NCBI GenBank assembly: GCA_041477795.1
Contig: JBGOUY010000001.1
Coordinates: 1 to 38,412 of the forward strand
Direction of reading: 5' to 3'
Source of the DNA: DATFMP01 sp041477795
GTDB taxonomy: Bacteria; SAR324; JACQKK01
DNA length: 38,412 nucleotides
Made by a program: the position numbers and the translations under genes
Shown here: positions 8,289 to 16,979 of the stretch, one piece after another
Layout: the number at the start of each line of letters is the position of its first letter
How positions within the stretch are numbered: the stretch's first letter is position 1
The notes under the pieces: model-generated
Databases searched by the model: none
What the model was told of the DNA's origin: nothing
The model's input: the letters and a program-made list of their open reading frames with translations, nothing else

Positions 8289-8465
8289 GGATCAGCCTGG
8301 CTGTGTACCTAAGCCTTGCCATACCGTTGCCTCCTGATCGGTGCAGTCCGAACTCCAGCTTTCAAGCTGGCTCGATCCAAGGAGGCGCGTCAGACGCGGG
8401 CCAGCCATGTGCCGCGCCCCCAATGCCACGGGCGCGCGCGAACGGCGCAAGACACGGAGAGCGGC

Positions 8466-9361
8466 ATGAAAGTTGAGCGGCTTGGAGCGTTCGAGATCAC
8501 CCAGGTCAGCGAGATGGCCCGGCTCCCGGTGGAGCCGACGTTCCTCTTCGGCAACGCCACGCCGGAGATCATCGCCAAGCACCGCGACTGGCTCGGGCCG
8601 CGGCTGGTGGAGGCGGGCAGCGATAAGTTGATACTCAGCTTCCATAGCTATGTCATCCGCACCCCGCATCACACGATCCTTGTCGACACCTGCGTCGGCA
8701 ACGACAAGGAGCGCCCCTCCATGCTGGAGTGGCACCGGCTCAATCAGCCCTACCTGAAAAACCTCGCGGCCGCGGCGTCAGGCCCGAGGATGTGGACACC
8801 GTGCTGTGCACGCATCTGCACGCGGATCATGTGGGCTGGAACACGCGGCTCGTGAATGGCCGGTGGGTGCCGACCTTCCCCAATGCCCGCTATCTGATGG
8901 CGCGCACGGAATTTGACCATTTCAACCGCATGCATCAGGCCAGGCCGGCGCAACCGGTCAATCGGGGATCGTTCGCCGACAGTGTGCTGCCGGTGGTAGA
9001 GCACGGCCGGGCGGACATGATCGAGTCGACCCACGTGGTGGAAGGGCAGTCCGGGAAAGGGATCTGGCTCGAACCCGCGCCCGGCCATACGCCGGGGAAC
9101 GTCCATATCCATGTCCGGGCCGATGGCACCGACGTGCTGCTGTGCGGCGACGTCATCCATCATCCGATCCAGTTCGCCGAGCCCCAACTGCAAAATCCGG
9201 CGGACGTCGACAAGCCCCTTGCGGTGAAGACGCGGCTGCACCTGATGAACGAATACGCGGACAAGGACACCCTGATCCTGACCGGACACTTCCCCGCACC
9301 CACCGCGGGGCGGATCGTCCGCCATCGCGACCGCTTCCGCTTCCGCTTCGAGGCCGAATAG
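8466..9361 (+). pseudogene. MBL-fold metallo-hydrolase with a one-base frameshift
   Basis: The metallo-beta-lactamase fold is split over two frames. The first, from ATG 8466 (GGAG 8 bases upstream), gives MKVERLGAFEITQVSE through NQPYLKNLAAA. The second continues with GVRPEDVDTVLCTHLHADHVGW and runs to the TAG at 9359-9361. One base is missing at about 8772-8775 (GCGGCG where GCGGGCG would restore the frame). The HLHADH zinc motif, the later GHTPGNVHIH and CGDVIHH ligands, and a C-terminal GHFPAPTAG are all present, so the reconstructed protein would be complete at about 298 residues. It resembles lactonase-type MBL hydrolases. It could be a true pseudogene or a base-calling error; the intact remainder favours a recent event. 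Confidence 0.8.
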
Positions 9362-9720
9362 CCTTGCTGCGGGTGGCGTTATCTCGAAGCGCGCGCTTCC
9401 TTGCAACGAGGGCCGGGATCCCTGCGGCGCGCTCCGTCCGTGCGGCCCATTCTGGCTTCAGCGATGGGTGCGCGATGCAACGGATGGCTTGCAGCGGCGG
9501 GATGCCGCTCCGCCTTCGCCGCTCTGATCTCTGCGCGGGCAGCACAGCGGTCGCTGCGGAACTCCGCGGGTGATGCCGGCGACGACCCCACGACCCCAGG
9601 AGGGCCGCCGCGTGGTGGAGCTGGCGCAGGAGCGGGGCTCCTATTCGACGCGGCCGAAGCAGCGCCCGGCAGCGCCCCGCTTCGAGCAGGTCGAGACGCT
9701 CCCTGAGTTCTGCCCCCTCA
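9362..9720. other. intergenic region, no gene recognised
   Basis: About 360 bases between the metallo-hydrolase and the lacI-type operator. Short frames are open but show no family motif and no good ribosome binding site. Nothing can be assigned. Confidence 0.4.
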
Positions 9721-9762
9721 GTGAATCGATTCCAAGACAGGCCCCGGCGGCATAGGCTATAA
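9721..9762 (+). promoter_or_regulatory. LacI-type operator plus promoter of the regulator gene
   Basis: GTGAATCGATTCCA (9721-9734) is a near-palindrome centred on CG, fitting the general LacI-family operator pattern TGNAANCGNTNNCA. Its last base begins a -35-like AAGACA (9734-9739), followed by a 17-base spacer and CTATAA (9757-9762). Transcription would start near 9769, about 80 bases before the regulator ATG. The same layout recurs before the transporter operon, so autoregulation is likely. Inference from sequence only. Confidence 0.55.
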
Positions 9763-9849
9763 GGGAATAGTCAAGAATAGTACTGCCTGTTCGGATGGCG
9801 AGCGGGAGCGGGCGGGAGCGACACGTCACGGCGAGCCGCCGGAGGCAAG

Positions 9850-10929
9850 ATGAGGCACAAGGCGACGATCAAGGATGTGGCCCGGATGGCCGGGGTCTCC
9901 GTGGGCACTGTCTCGCGCGTCGTCAATAGCCATCCCACGGTGGATCCGGCGACGCGGCTGCGGGTGACGGAGGTGATGGTGGGGCTGGACTTCGCCCCGG
10001 ACGCGTTGGCGCAGAGTCTGCGCACGCAGGTGACGCGCACGATCGGATTCATTGTGCCGGACATTTCCAACCCGCTCTGGGCGCACATTCTGCGCTCGGC
10101 TTCGGAAGCCCTCCAGGCCCAGGGCTACTCGGTGATGGTCGCCTCGACCAATGGCGAGCGATCCATCGAGCTCGAGGTGCTCGCCCGCATCGCACGTCGC
10201 CGCATGGATGCGTTCCTCCTGACACTCGACACCCCCTTGGATGCCGAGCTGCAGCGGAGCCTGGCACAGCTGTTCGCGCCGGTGGTGGTGATGGAGCGCG
10301 ACCTGGGCGACCAGTGGAATACGGTCGTGACCGACCACGGCGGCGGGTCCTACGCGGCGACGCGCTACCTGATCGGGCTGGGCCATCGCCGCATCGCGCT
10401 GCTGACCGCGCAGCCAGCGCTGCGCCCCAGCGCCGTGCGCATCCAGGGCTACCGCCAGGCCCACGAGGAAGCCGGATTGCCGGTGGATGACAGCCTGGTG
10501 CGTTGCGGCGCATTCTGGCCGGAGTTCGGCTTCCACGAGACCTCCCGCCTGCTCTCCCAGGAGGATTCCCCCACAGCGGTCGTCGCGGGCGGCACCCAAC
10601 TGTTACCCGGCGTGCTGCGCGCGGCGAACCTGCAGGGCGTTGCCATCCCGCAGCAGGTGTCCGTTGTGAGCTGTGGCGATACCGATCTGGCGCAGCTCAC
10701 CCGGCCGGCCGTCACCGTCGTGCGCTCCACGCCGGCATCGGTCGGCCTGGTGGCCGCGAAAACCCTGTTGCGCATCCTGAGCGGCGACGACGACGGCAAG
10801 CCCTCGCGCGTGGTGCTGCCCACCGAGCTCATCCTGCGGGACTCCTGTGCGCCGCCGGCCAGGCGCCTTGCAGCGGGCCGGCCCCGGCCTGGAATCGATT
10901 CATTGACATGCCGCGCAAAATTCGAATAG
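9850..10929 (+). CDS. LacI-family transcriptional regulator
   Basis: A 359-residue repressor-type regulator. The N-terminal helix-turn-helix reads TIKDVARMAGVSVGTVSRVV (about 6-25), followed by the hinge region with ALAQSLRT, a periplasmic-binding-protein-like sensor domain (TIGFIVPDISNPLW onward) and a C-terminal RVVLPTELILRDSC. GGAGG lies just upstream of the ATG at 9850. The last 20 or so residues form a tail beyond the usual family end. The coding end overlaps an operator/promoter for the downstream ABC importer. It most likely represses that operon and itself, with the imported solute or a derivative as inducer. LacI proteins usually sense sugars, so pairing with a branched-chain-type importer is notable. 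Confidence 0.92.
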   Translation: MRHKATIKDVARMAGVSVGTVSRVVNSHPTVDPATRLRVTEVMVGLDFAPDALAQSLRTQVTRTIGFIVPDISNPLWAHILRSASEALQAQGYSVMVASTNGERSIELEVLARIARRRMDAFLLTLDTPLDAELQRSLAQLFAPVVVMERDLGDQWNTVVTDHGGGSYAATRYLIGLGHRRIALLTAQPALRPSAVRIQGYRQAHEEAGLPVDDSLVRCGAFWPEFGFHETSRLLSQEDSPTAVVAGGTQLLPGVLRAANLQGVAIPQQVSVVSCGDTDLAQLTRPAVTVVRSTPASVGLVAAKTLLRILSGDDDGKPSRVVLPTELILRDSCAPPARRLAAGRPRPGIDSLTCRAKFE

Positions 10930-10931
10930 GC
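10890..10931 (+). promoter_or_regulatory. LacI-type operator plus promoter of the branched-chain-type ABC operon
   Basis: TGGAATCGATTCAT (10890-10903) shares the 13-base core TGAATCGATTCCA, in inverted orientation, with the operator at 9721. Its last base starts a perfect -35 TTGACA (10903-10908). After about 17 bases lies a weak -10, ATAGGC (10926-10931; AATAGG or TAGGCT with a one-base shift). It sits inside the last codons of the regulator gene and about 260 bases before the binding-protein ATG. A repressor bound here would overlap the -35. Confidence 0.55.
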
Positions 10932-11187
10932 TCGGCCCACATTCCGGGCTATCGGCGGGAGGCCGCGCCAGCCGTGGCGCTTCCGCAGCGGCGGCCTCGG
11001 GAGTGGGAACGGTCAACGGAACGCAGCAGGCACGGCCACCTCAGGCGGGTTTCCGCAAGCAGGGCCGCAAACGGGCCCGTCGCAACGAGGCCCGCTCGCC
11101 GCGGTGGGTGAAGGCTCCACGGACGGATCGACCCGTTTCCTGGAAGGTTCTCGGCACGCAGGTTTCATCCGATTCGAGAGGGGAGCT

Positions 11188-12369
11188 ATGAACGTGATGA
11201 CATGGTGGACAAGGGCGGCAATCGCGGGCTTGACCATGCTGGCGCTCGCACTGCTGACGGGTGCGCTTGCGGTGCAGGCGGACGAACTGAAGATCGGAGC
11301 GGTCGGAACCCTTTCCGGTGGCGGAACGGAGTGGGGCAAGGCCCTGCAGCGCGGCATGACGGTGGCCGTCGACGAGATCAACGAGGCGGGCGGGGTGCGG
11401 GCGGGCGGCACGTCCTACACCTTGAAAATGATCATGTACGACGATCAGTACACGGCGCAGGGGGGCACCACCGCTGCAACCCGGCTGATTAACGTGGATG
11501 GCGTGAAGTTCATCATCGGCCCGGTGGGCTCGCCCCCGGCGCTCGGCGTCGTAAGCGTAGCCAATCCCGCCGGGGTGATCGTGCTGTCCGACGGCTACTC
11601 GGCGAAGATCCTCACGCCGGAGAGCAAGTACAACTTCCGCATCCAGATTCCCACCGAGTACTTTGCGCCGGGCATGGCGAAATGGCTGGCCAAGACCTAT
11701 CCCAATGCGAAGAAGGTGGGCTTCATCAGTCCCAACGACGCTGTCGGCCAAACCCTGGTGCCGGTGCAGGTCGTGGCCTACAAGGCTGCCGGCATCGAGA
11801 CGGTATACGACGAGAAGTTCGACCGCGGGATGGCGGACTTCACCCCGTTGATCACCCGCATGATGGCGCGGGGTGCGGATATCTTCGAGCTGGATGGGGA
11901 CGCCCCCGGCGACGCGGGGCTGATGGTCAAGCAGGCGCGCCAGATGGGCTATAAGGGCATCATCATCCAGACCGGCGGCCCGGGCATCGACGAGATCATG
12001 CGGGTGGCCGGCAAGCTCGCCGAAGGCTTCCTGAGCTACGACCTGTTCGACCCCGCCGACCCGGGCGCCCAGGAATTCGTCAAGCGCTATCGCGCCCAAT
12101 TCACCGGGCCCATCTCCGGGCTGTCTCCGATCTACTACAACGGGACGAAGATTCTGGTGGAGGCCATCCGGCGCGCAGATAGCGTCGACGTGGACAAGGT
12201 GAAAGAGCAGCTCGAGAAGCTCGACGGGTTCCATACGTTGTTCGGACCGGTGCGCTGGGACGGCAAGGAGCGGTATGGCGTGCGCCATCAACTGGTGCAC
12301 GACTTCTTCGTTTCCGAGGTGAAGGATGGCAAGGTGGTGCCGATCGCCCGCGTCGGCCACGAAAATTAG
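11188..12369 (+). CDS. branched-chain amino acid-type ABC transporter substrate-binding protein
   Basis: A 393-residue periplasmic binding protein of the LivK/Peripla_BP_6 family. A signal peptide (about 1-31, with hydrophobic run IAGLTMLALALLTGAL) precedes the mature DELKIGAVGTLSGGGTEWGK. The family's early core motif AVDEINEAGGV and the later YYNGTKILVEAI are present. The ATG at 11188 is preferred because GAGGGGAG lies just upstream and the signal peptide begins there. It is the first gene of a five-gene operon downstream of the LacI operator. The ligand is unknown; this family binds amino acids, amides, urea and aromatic acids. Confidence 0.9.
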   Translation: MNVMTWWTRAAIAGLTMLALALLTGALAVQADELKIGAVGTLSGGGTEWGKALQRGMTVAVDEINEAGGVRAGGTSYTLKMIMYDDQYTAQGGTTAATRLINVDGVKFIIGPVGSPPALGVVSVANPAGVIVLSDGYSAKILTPESKYNFRIQIPTEYFAPGMAKWLAKTYPNAKKVGFISPNDAVGQTLVPVQVVAYKAAGIETVYDEKFDRGMADFTPLITRMMARGADIFELDGDAPGDAGLMVKQARQMGYKGIIIQTGGPGIDEIMRVAGKLAEGFLSYDLFDPADPGAQEFVKRYRAQFTGPISGLSPIYYNGTKILVEAIRRADSVDVDKVKEQLEKLDGFHTLFGPVRWDGKERYGVRHQLVHDFFVSEVKDGKVVPIARVGHEN

Positions 12370-12384
12370 TCCGCAGGGATGAAC

Positions 12385-12406
12385 CCGCCGGCCCGCAAGC
12401 CGGCGG
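12385..12406 (+). other. intercistronic hairpin after the binding-protein gene
   Basis: Perfect 8-base arms CCGCCGGC and GCCGGCGG enclose a 6-base loop, 15 bases after the binding-protein stop and before the permease gene. There is no T-run. Such hairpins commonly protect the binding-protein part of the transcript or reduce read-through, which raises binding-protein levels over membrane components. Confidence 0.5.
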
Positions 12407-12437
12407 CACCGTACGCTCGCAGGTGGGGAGGGAGGCG

Positions 12438-13304
12438 GTGTCCATCAATCTGCTCGTCCCGATCGTCTTCAATGGCTTGAGTCTCAGTGCGATCTATGTG
12501 CTGGTCGCGCTGGGATTCACGCTGGTCTTCGGGATCATGCGCGTCATCAATTTCGCCCATGGCGAGTTCGCCATGATGGGCGGCTTCGCGTTGCTCTTCT
12601 TCTATTCGCAGCTTGGGCTGCCGTACTGGCTGGCGCTGCCACTGGTCGCGCCAACGGTCGGCCTGTTCGGCCTGGTGGCCGAAAGGCTCGTGTTCCGTCC
12701 CCTCTACGCGCAGGAACTGCCCTCGATGATCGCCGGGCTCGGCCTGTCCGTGGCACTCGCCGATGGCGCGGTGGTGCTGTTCGACGTGCACCAGCGCAAC
12801 ATCCCCAGTCCCTTCGACGACATTCTGACCATCTCCGGCTTCACCTTTCCGGAAGACCGCGTGGTCGTAATGGTCGTCGCGGTGGCCGCGCTGATCGCGT
12901 TCTGGTTGTTCGTCCAGTACACCGCCATCGGACTGGCCCTGCGCACGGTGGCTCAGGACCGCGAAATGGCCGAAGCGCAAGGGATCGATACGAGCGCCAC
13001 CTATCGCATCACGTTCTTCCTGGCCACCGGCCTGGCGGGCCTGGGGGGTGCGCTGTTCGCGCAGATCTACGCGCTGTCGCCCTACATGGGGCTCGTACCG
13101 CTGGTGAAGGCGTTCACCATCGTGATCATCGGCGGCCTCGGCAGCGTTCCCGGGGCGGCGCTGGGCGGAGTCCTGCTGGGCATGTCCGAAAGCTTCCTCA
13201 ACACGTTCTACGGGGCCTCGATGGCGCAGTTCGCATCCTTCGGTGCGATCATCCTGTTGCTCATCCTGCGCCCGTGGGGACTGCTCGGGCGGCCCGAGGT
13301 CTGA
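12438..13304 (+). CDS. livH: branched-chain-type ABC transporter permease (LivH family)
   Basis: A 288-residue inner-membrane permease with about eight hydrophobic segments. The family hallmark GLSLSAIYVLVALGFTLVFG is followed by MRVINFAHGEF near the N-terminus, and GGLGSVPGA lies in the C-terminal third. The start is probably GTG at 12438, with GGGAGGGAGG a few bases upstream; an in-frame GTG at 12423 would place the ribosome site inside the gene. The stop at 13302-13304 is one base from the next ATG. Partner of the LivM-like protein. The symbol denotes the family, not proven leucine transport. Confidence 0.87.
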   Translation: MSINLLVPIVFNGLSLSAIYVLVALGFTLVFGIMRVINFAHGEFAMMGGFALLFFYSQLGLPYWLALPLVAPTVGLFGLVAERLVFRPLYAQELPSMIAGLGLSVALADGAVVLFDVHQRNIPSPFDDILTISGFTFPEDRVVVMVVAVAALIAFWLFVQYTAIGLALRTVAQDREMAEAQGIDTSATYRITFFLATGLAGLGGALFAQIYALSPYMGLVPLVKAFTIVIIGGLGSVPGAALGGVLLGMSESFLNTFYGASMAQFASFGAIILLLILRPWGLLGRPEV

Positions 13305-13305
13305 G

Positions 13306-14295
13306 ATGCAGCCTGTCAGCGTTTCGATGGCCCTGCCCGGCCAGGCGCGTCAGCGCGTGCTCAGATGGGTACTGATCGGGATTTTGGCCGCCGCATTGCT
13401 GATCTGGCCGCTCTTCACGCACGACCTCTTCTATACGCACATTGCCACGCTGGTCTTGCTCTACTGCATCGGGGCCGCCAGCCTGCACCTGCTGGTGCGC
13501 CTGGGGCAGCTTTCCCTGTGCCACGCGGCATTCATGGGGATCGGCGGCTACACCTCCGCGTTGCTGACCACCCGGCTGGGCTGGCCCTTCCTGCCGGCCT
13601 TCGTCGCCAGCGCCATCGTGCCGGGGGTCGTGGCGCTCGCGCTCGGCCCGATCCTGCTGCGGCTGAGGGGCGTCTACTTCGTCATGATCACGTACTCCTT
13701 TGGCGAACTGGTGCGCCTGTTGTTCAACGAGTGGCAATCGCTCACGGGCGGCGCGGACGGCATCTTCCATATTCCGCCGCCGCACCCGTTCTTCGCCACC
13801 AGCCGGGAGTACTACTACTTCGCGCTGGTCATGGCGGCTTTGTGCGTGGGGTTCACCGGTCGTATCCTGTCGTCCCAGACCGGCCGGTTCATCGATTCGA
13901 TCCGCGAAAGCGAACGGCTCGCCCAGTCCAGCGGCGTTCCGGTGCTCCGCTTCAAGGTGATGGTATTCGTACTATCTTGCGGCCTGGTCGGGATGCAGGG
14001 CAGCCTGATGGCGCACTACATCCACTATTTGTCGCCGGGCGCCTTCGGCTTCTCCGAATCGCTGAACTTCCTGGTGTTCAACGTGATCGGCGGGATGCAG
14101 ACCCTGGCCGGGCCGATCATCGGCGCCGTGTTCCTCGTCTCGCTGCCCGAGGTGCTGCGCGGCTGGGTGGAGCTGCAGCGGGTGATCTACGGGGTCATCC
14201 TCATCGTGGTCATGCTCTATGCTCCGGGCGGGCTGGTGATGATCGGCCGACGCACGCTGGAGCTGCTGCCGATCGGCAGAGGGGGCGGGTCATGA
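13306..14295 (+). CDS. livM: branched-chain-type ABC transporter permease (LivM family)
   Basis: A 329-residue membrane protein with multiple hydrophobic helices. The LivM motifs LSLCHAAFMGIGGYTSALL (about residues 67-85) and GGMQTLAGPIIGAVF in the C-terminal third are clear. The ATG at 13306 lies one base after the LivH stop, and the gene end overlaps the next start (ATGA), so the four transport genes are tightly coupled. It forms the channel heterodimer with the LivH-like permease. Confidence 0.88.
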   Translation: MQPVSVSMALPGQARQRVLRWVLIGILAAALLIWPLFTHDLFYTHIATLVLLYCIGAASLHLLVRLGQLSLCHAAFMGIGGYTSALLTTRLGWPFLPAFVASAIVPGVVALALGPILLRLRGVYFVMITYSFGELVRLLFNEWQSLTGGADGIFHIPPPHPFFATSREYYYFALVMAALCVGFTGRILSSQTGRFIDSIRESERLAQSSGVPVLRFKVMVFVLSCGLVGMQGSLMAHYIHYLSPGAFGFSESLNFLVFNVIGGMQTLAGPIIGAVFLVSLPEVLRGWVELQRVIYGVILIVVMLYAPGGLVMIGRRTLELLPIGRGGGS

Positions 14296-15059
14296 GCGAA
14301 CTGCTCCAGGTGCAGGACATCCAGAAACGGTTCGGCGCGCTTCAGGCGATCGAGCTGCTCAGATTCTCGCTGAACGAGGGCGAGATCCTGGGCATCATCG
14401 GGCCCAACGGCGCAGGGAAGACCACCGCCATCAATCTGATCAGCGGCATGATGCGGCCGGACAACGGGCGGGTGTTTTTCGCCGAGGAAGATGTCACAGG
14501 GATGAGCCCGCACGTGCTGGTGAATCGTGGGCTGGTACGCACATTCCAGGCGACGACAGTGTATCAGGACCAGACCGTGCGCGAGAACGTGTTGCGCGGT
14601 GCCTATGCCAAGGCGTATCCGGGGCTGCTGAAGTCCCTGTGGCGGGGCGCCCAGGGCCTGAGCCCCGCCGAGGAGACGTTCATCGATGACCTGCTGGCGC
14701 AACTGGGACTCGCCGAGATGGCCCCGCTGACCGCGCGCAACCTGCCCTATGGCCACCAGAAGGTGCTGGGCCTGGCCATCGCCTTGGCCGCGCAGCCGCG
14801 ACTGATGATGCTGGATGAGCCCGCCGCGGGCCTCGCGCACGACGAGGTGGTGCATCTCGAGGGCGTCATCCGCCGTGCCAACGCCTCCGGCATCTCGATG
14901 CTGGTGGTGGATCACAACATGCGCTTCATCTCGACGCTCTGCCAGCGGGTGGTGGTGCTGCATCACGGCGCGGAGTTGGCGACGGGCACCCCGCGGGAGG
15001 TGACACGGGACCAACGAGTGATCGAAGCTTACCTGGGAACCCCGCATGAGCCTGCTTGA
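14292..15059 (+). CDS. livG: branched-chain-type ABC transporter ATP-binding protein (LivG family)
   Basis: A 255-residue ATPase. Walker A GPNGAGKTT is at 37-45, the LivG-type RTFQ Q-loop at about 83-86, a degenerate signature LPYGHQ at 151-156 (LivG proteins normally carry YGQQ here instead of LSGGQ), and Walker B with MLDEPAAGL at about 173-181. The switch His is in VVDHNM. The start ATG at 14292 overlaps the LivM stop by 4 bases, and the gene overlaps the LivF start by 14 bases. Confidence 0.9.
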   Translation: MSELLQVQDIQKRFGALQAIELLRFSLNEGEILGIIGPNGAGKTTAINLISGMMRPDNGRVFFAEEDVTGMSPHVLVNRGLVRTFQATTVYQDQTVRENVLRGAYAKAYPGLLKSLWRGAQGLSPAEETFIDDLLAQLGLAEMAPLTARNLPYGHQKVLGLAIALAAQPRLMMLDEPAAGLAHDEVVHLEGVIRRANASGISMLVVDHNMRFISTLCQRVVVLHHGAELATGTPREVTRDQRVIEAYLGTPHEPA

Positions 15060-15756
15060 GCTCGAGGGCGTCGTCGTCCGCTACGGCAGCGTGCGCGCCA
15101 CTCACGGCATCTCGCTGGCGGTGGAGGCGGGGGACACGCTGGCGCTGGTCGGCTCCAACGGCGCTGGAAAGAGCAGCACCCTCAAGGCCATCATGGGCAT
15201 GGCTCCGGTCTCCGACGGGACGGTGCGGATCGACGGCGTGTCGGTAAACGGCATGGCGCCGTCGCGGGTGGTGCGGCACGGGGTGGGCTATTGCCCGGAG
15301 GGCCGGCGCGTCTTTCCCATGCATACCGTGCTCGACAATCTGCGCGTCGGCGCCTACACCCTGCCGCCGGCCCGGTTCGCGACGCGGCTCGAGCAGATGT
15401 ATGGCTACTTCCCCCGGTTGAAGGAGCGTGCCCGGCAGCAGGCGGGCTCGCTGAGCGGCGGCGAGCAGCAGATGCTCGCCATCGCGCGCGCCCTGATGTC
15501 CTGCCCCCGGCTGTTCCTGTTGGACGAGCCGTCGCTGGGCCTGGCGCCGCTGATCGTGCAACGCATCGGGGAACTCATCCACGAGATCCAGCGGAGCGAA
15601 AAGCTCACCGTGCTGATTGCCGAGCAGAATGCGCTGTGGGCAATGCGGCTCGCCCGCAGGACCGCGGTGATCGAGCTGGGCCGGATCAGCCTGGCGGGCA
15701 CATCCGAGGAACTCCTCCACGACGAAGGCGTGCGCAAGGCGTTCCTGGGCATCTGA
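15046..15756 (+). CDS. livF: branched-chain-type ABC transporter ATP-binding protein (LivF family)
   Basis: A 236-residue ATPase. Walker A GSNGAGKSS is at 36-44, the LivF-specific YCPEGRRVFP stretch at 82-91, the intact signature LSGGEQ at 136-141, and Walker B with LLDEPSLGLAP from 158. The switch region contains AEQN, as usual for LivF. It is the last gene of the importer operon. No terminator with a T-run was seen directly downstream. Confidence 0.91.
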   Translation: MSLLELEGVVVRYGSVRATHGISLAVEAGDTLALVGSNGAGKSSTLKAIMGMAPVSDGTVRIDGVSVNGMAPSRVVRHGVGYCPEGRRVFPMHTVLDNLRVGAYTLPPARFATRLEQMYGYFPRLKERARQQAGSLSGGEQQMLAIARALMSCPRLFLLDEPSLGLAPLIVQRIGELIHEIQRSEKLTVLIAEQNALWAMRLARRTAVIELGRISLAGTSEELLHDEGVRKAFLGI

Positions 15757-15849
15757 CCGGCCCACGGCTGCGCCTCGCATCGCCCCGCTTCACCGTCAAG
15801 GATGCTTAGCAATCCCCGGCGGCCGTACGGCGGGGATCGTGCACGACTT

Positions 15850-15965
15850 GGCGGAGCCCAACTTGACCCGCTGTACCACACTCATCCCCGCCCATAGCTC
15901 GCTAGAGATCAGGCCGCACAACGCCTTGAGTTGCTGGCTGCCAGCACCGAGGGTCGTGGCACCTT
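15850..15965 (-). pseudogene. serine recombinase 3'-end fragment (copy 1)
   Basis: The minus-strand frame reads ISSELWAGMSVVQRV, matching the IAIELGVGVSVVQRV of the clearer resolvase scrap at 16980-17165. The nucleotide resemblance extends about 50 bases further upstream. This is the helix-turn-helix end of a Hin/resolvase-type recombinase. The catalytic domain is absent. Similarity is partial, so confidence is moderate. Confidence 0.45.
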
Positions 15966-16267
15966 GGATGGTCCCGAGCAGGGGACCCCTCAAGCACGGC
16001 ATTCCGGCATATGAGGTTCGGACCTCAGCCGGGCGAACTCGCCCTCGCACCTTGATTTCCTGTGCGAAGACTCCCCTGTGGCACTTGCAAACGAACACAA
16101 CGCGCGGCCCCAAGTGGATTTGGGATCGAAACTCGTGGTAGGAAGTGCCAAAGGATCTGATACAACTGCTCGCAGAAGTCCATCTGGAAAATGTGGGTTA
16201 GTGCTCCCTTCGGGTTGTCCGAGGGGAGAACTCCGCCTTCGGCTAACACACTCACACAGGAGACGTC
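15966..16267. other. intergenic region before the GFA gene
   Basis: About 300 bases with no recognised gene. It is less GC-rich than the flanking operons. It should carry the promoter of the GFA-family gene, but no -35/-10 pair is convincing. Confidence 0.35.
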
Positions 16268-16696
16268 ATGACCGACGTACATAAGGGGTCTTGTTTTTGC
16301 GGGGCCGTTAAGATCGAGGTAACAGGCGCGCCTGTGGCGATGGGCTACTGTCATTGCAGCTCATGCCGATCCTGGTCGGCGGGACCCGTAAATGCCTTTA
16401 CTTTGTGGAAGCCCGAGAACGTGAAAGTCACGAAGGGATCGGAGTTTATCGGCCGGTTCAAGAAGACGGAAAAGAGCGATCGGCAGTTCTGCAAGAAATG
16501 TGGCGGACATCTCATGACCTTCCATCCGCCTTTCGGCTTGATGGACGTCTATGCCGCGACCATCCCGAGCTTGGCCTTCGCACCCGGCGTCCACGTGAAC
16601 TATGCCGAGACGGTGCTGCGGATGAAGGACGGGCTACCCAAGCTGAAGGACTTCCCGAAAGAAATGGGCGGTTCTGGCGTGGCCGTGCCCGAGTAA
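16268..16696 (+). CDS. GFA-family (glutathione-dependent formaldehyde-activating/CENP-V fold) protein
   Basis: A 142-residue zinc protein. The seven cysteines of the family are all present: Cys9 and Cys11 (CFC), Cys28, Cys30 and Cys33 (CHCSSC), and Cys75 and Cys78 (CKKC). AGGAG lies 5 bases before the ATG at 16268. Family members are mostly of unknown activity; the formaldehyde link was shown for one founding enzyme only. Base composition is more balanced than in neighbouring operons, and the gene lies between two recombinase 3' remnants, which suggests transfer as a small cassette. Confidence 0.9.
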   Translation: MTDVHKGSCFCGAVKIEVTGAPVAMGYCHCSSCRSWSAGPVNAFTLWKPENVKVTKGSEFIGRFKKTEKSDRQFCKKCGGHLMTFHPPFGLMDVYAATIPSLAFAPGVHVNYAETVLRMKDGLPKLKDFPKEMGGSGVAVPE

Positions 16697-16749
16697 GCTC
16701 TGCTGAACGCCGGTCGGGAGGATGCCGTGAATGCGCAGCCTCTCGGCTC

Positions 16750-16929
16750 GGGGTTGCGAAGGATGCGCCGGTGGGGTTCCGCCACATCCGACTCGGCTTT
16801 GACTTGCAGGCCGATGTCGCGCCCGACAAACCGGAGTCTCTCAAGAAGCTGACGGGACGCTATTGTGTCGCGTGCCAGACCCCGCGCGACGCCCCGCCGA
16901 TCCGGGTGGAGGAGCGGGCGGGTACGTAG
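16750..16929 (+). pseudogene. OsmC-family C-terminal fragment
   Basis: The frame ending at the TAG at 16927-16929 reads FRHIRLGFDLQADV, then SLKKLTGRYCVACQT and APPIRV. This matches the last strand-helix-loop of OsmC/Ohr-like proteins, where a conserved cysteine sits in a (R/Y)YCxxxQT context. No start or N-terminal half with the first cysteine is seen, so only about 55 of some 135 residues remain. OsmC proteins reduce organic hydroperoxides. The identification rests on one motif region. Confidence 0.45.
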
Positions 16930-16979
16930 CCCGCTAGCTATCCCGCTCCAGTGCCGCCAGCCGTTCGGGCAAGGTCGGC

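Noticed and set aside
9570..9755. Small plus-strand frame before the LacI regulator
   Set aside because: No recognisable motif, composition like neighbouring non-coding frames, and it runs into the operator/promoter.
13365..14291. In-frame upstream extension of the LivG ATPase inside livM
   Set aside because: The extension has no ABC motif and overlaps the well-supported LivM gene. The ATG at 14292 with the ATGA overlap is the normal start.
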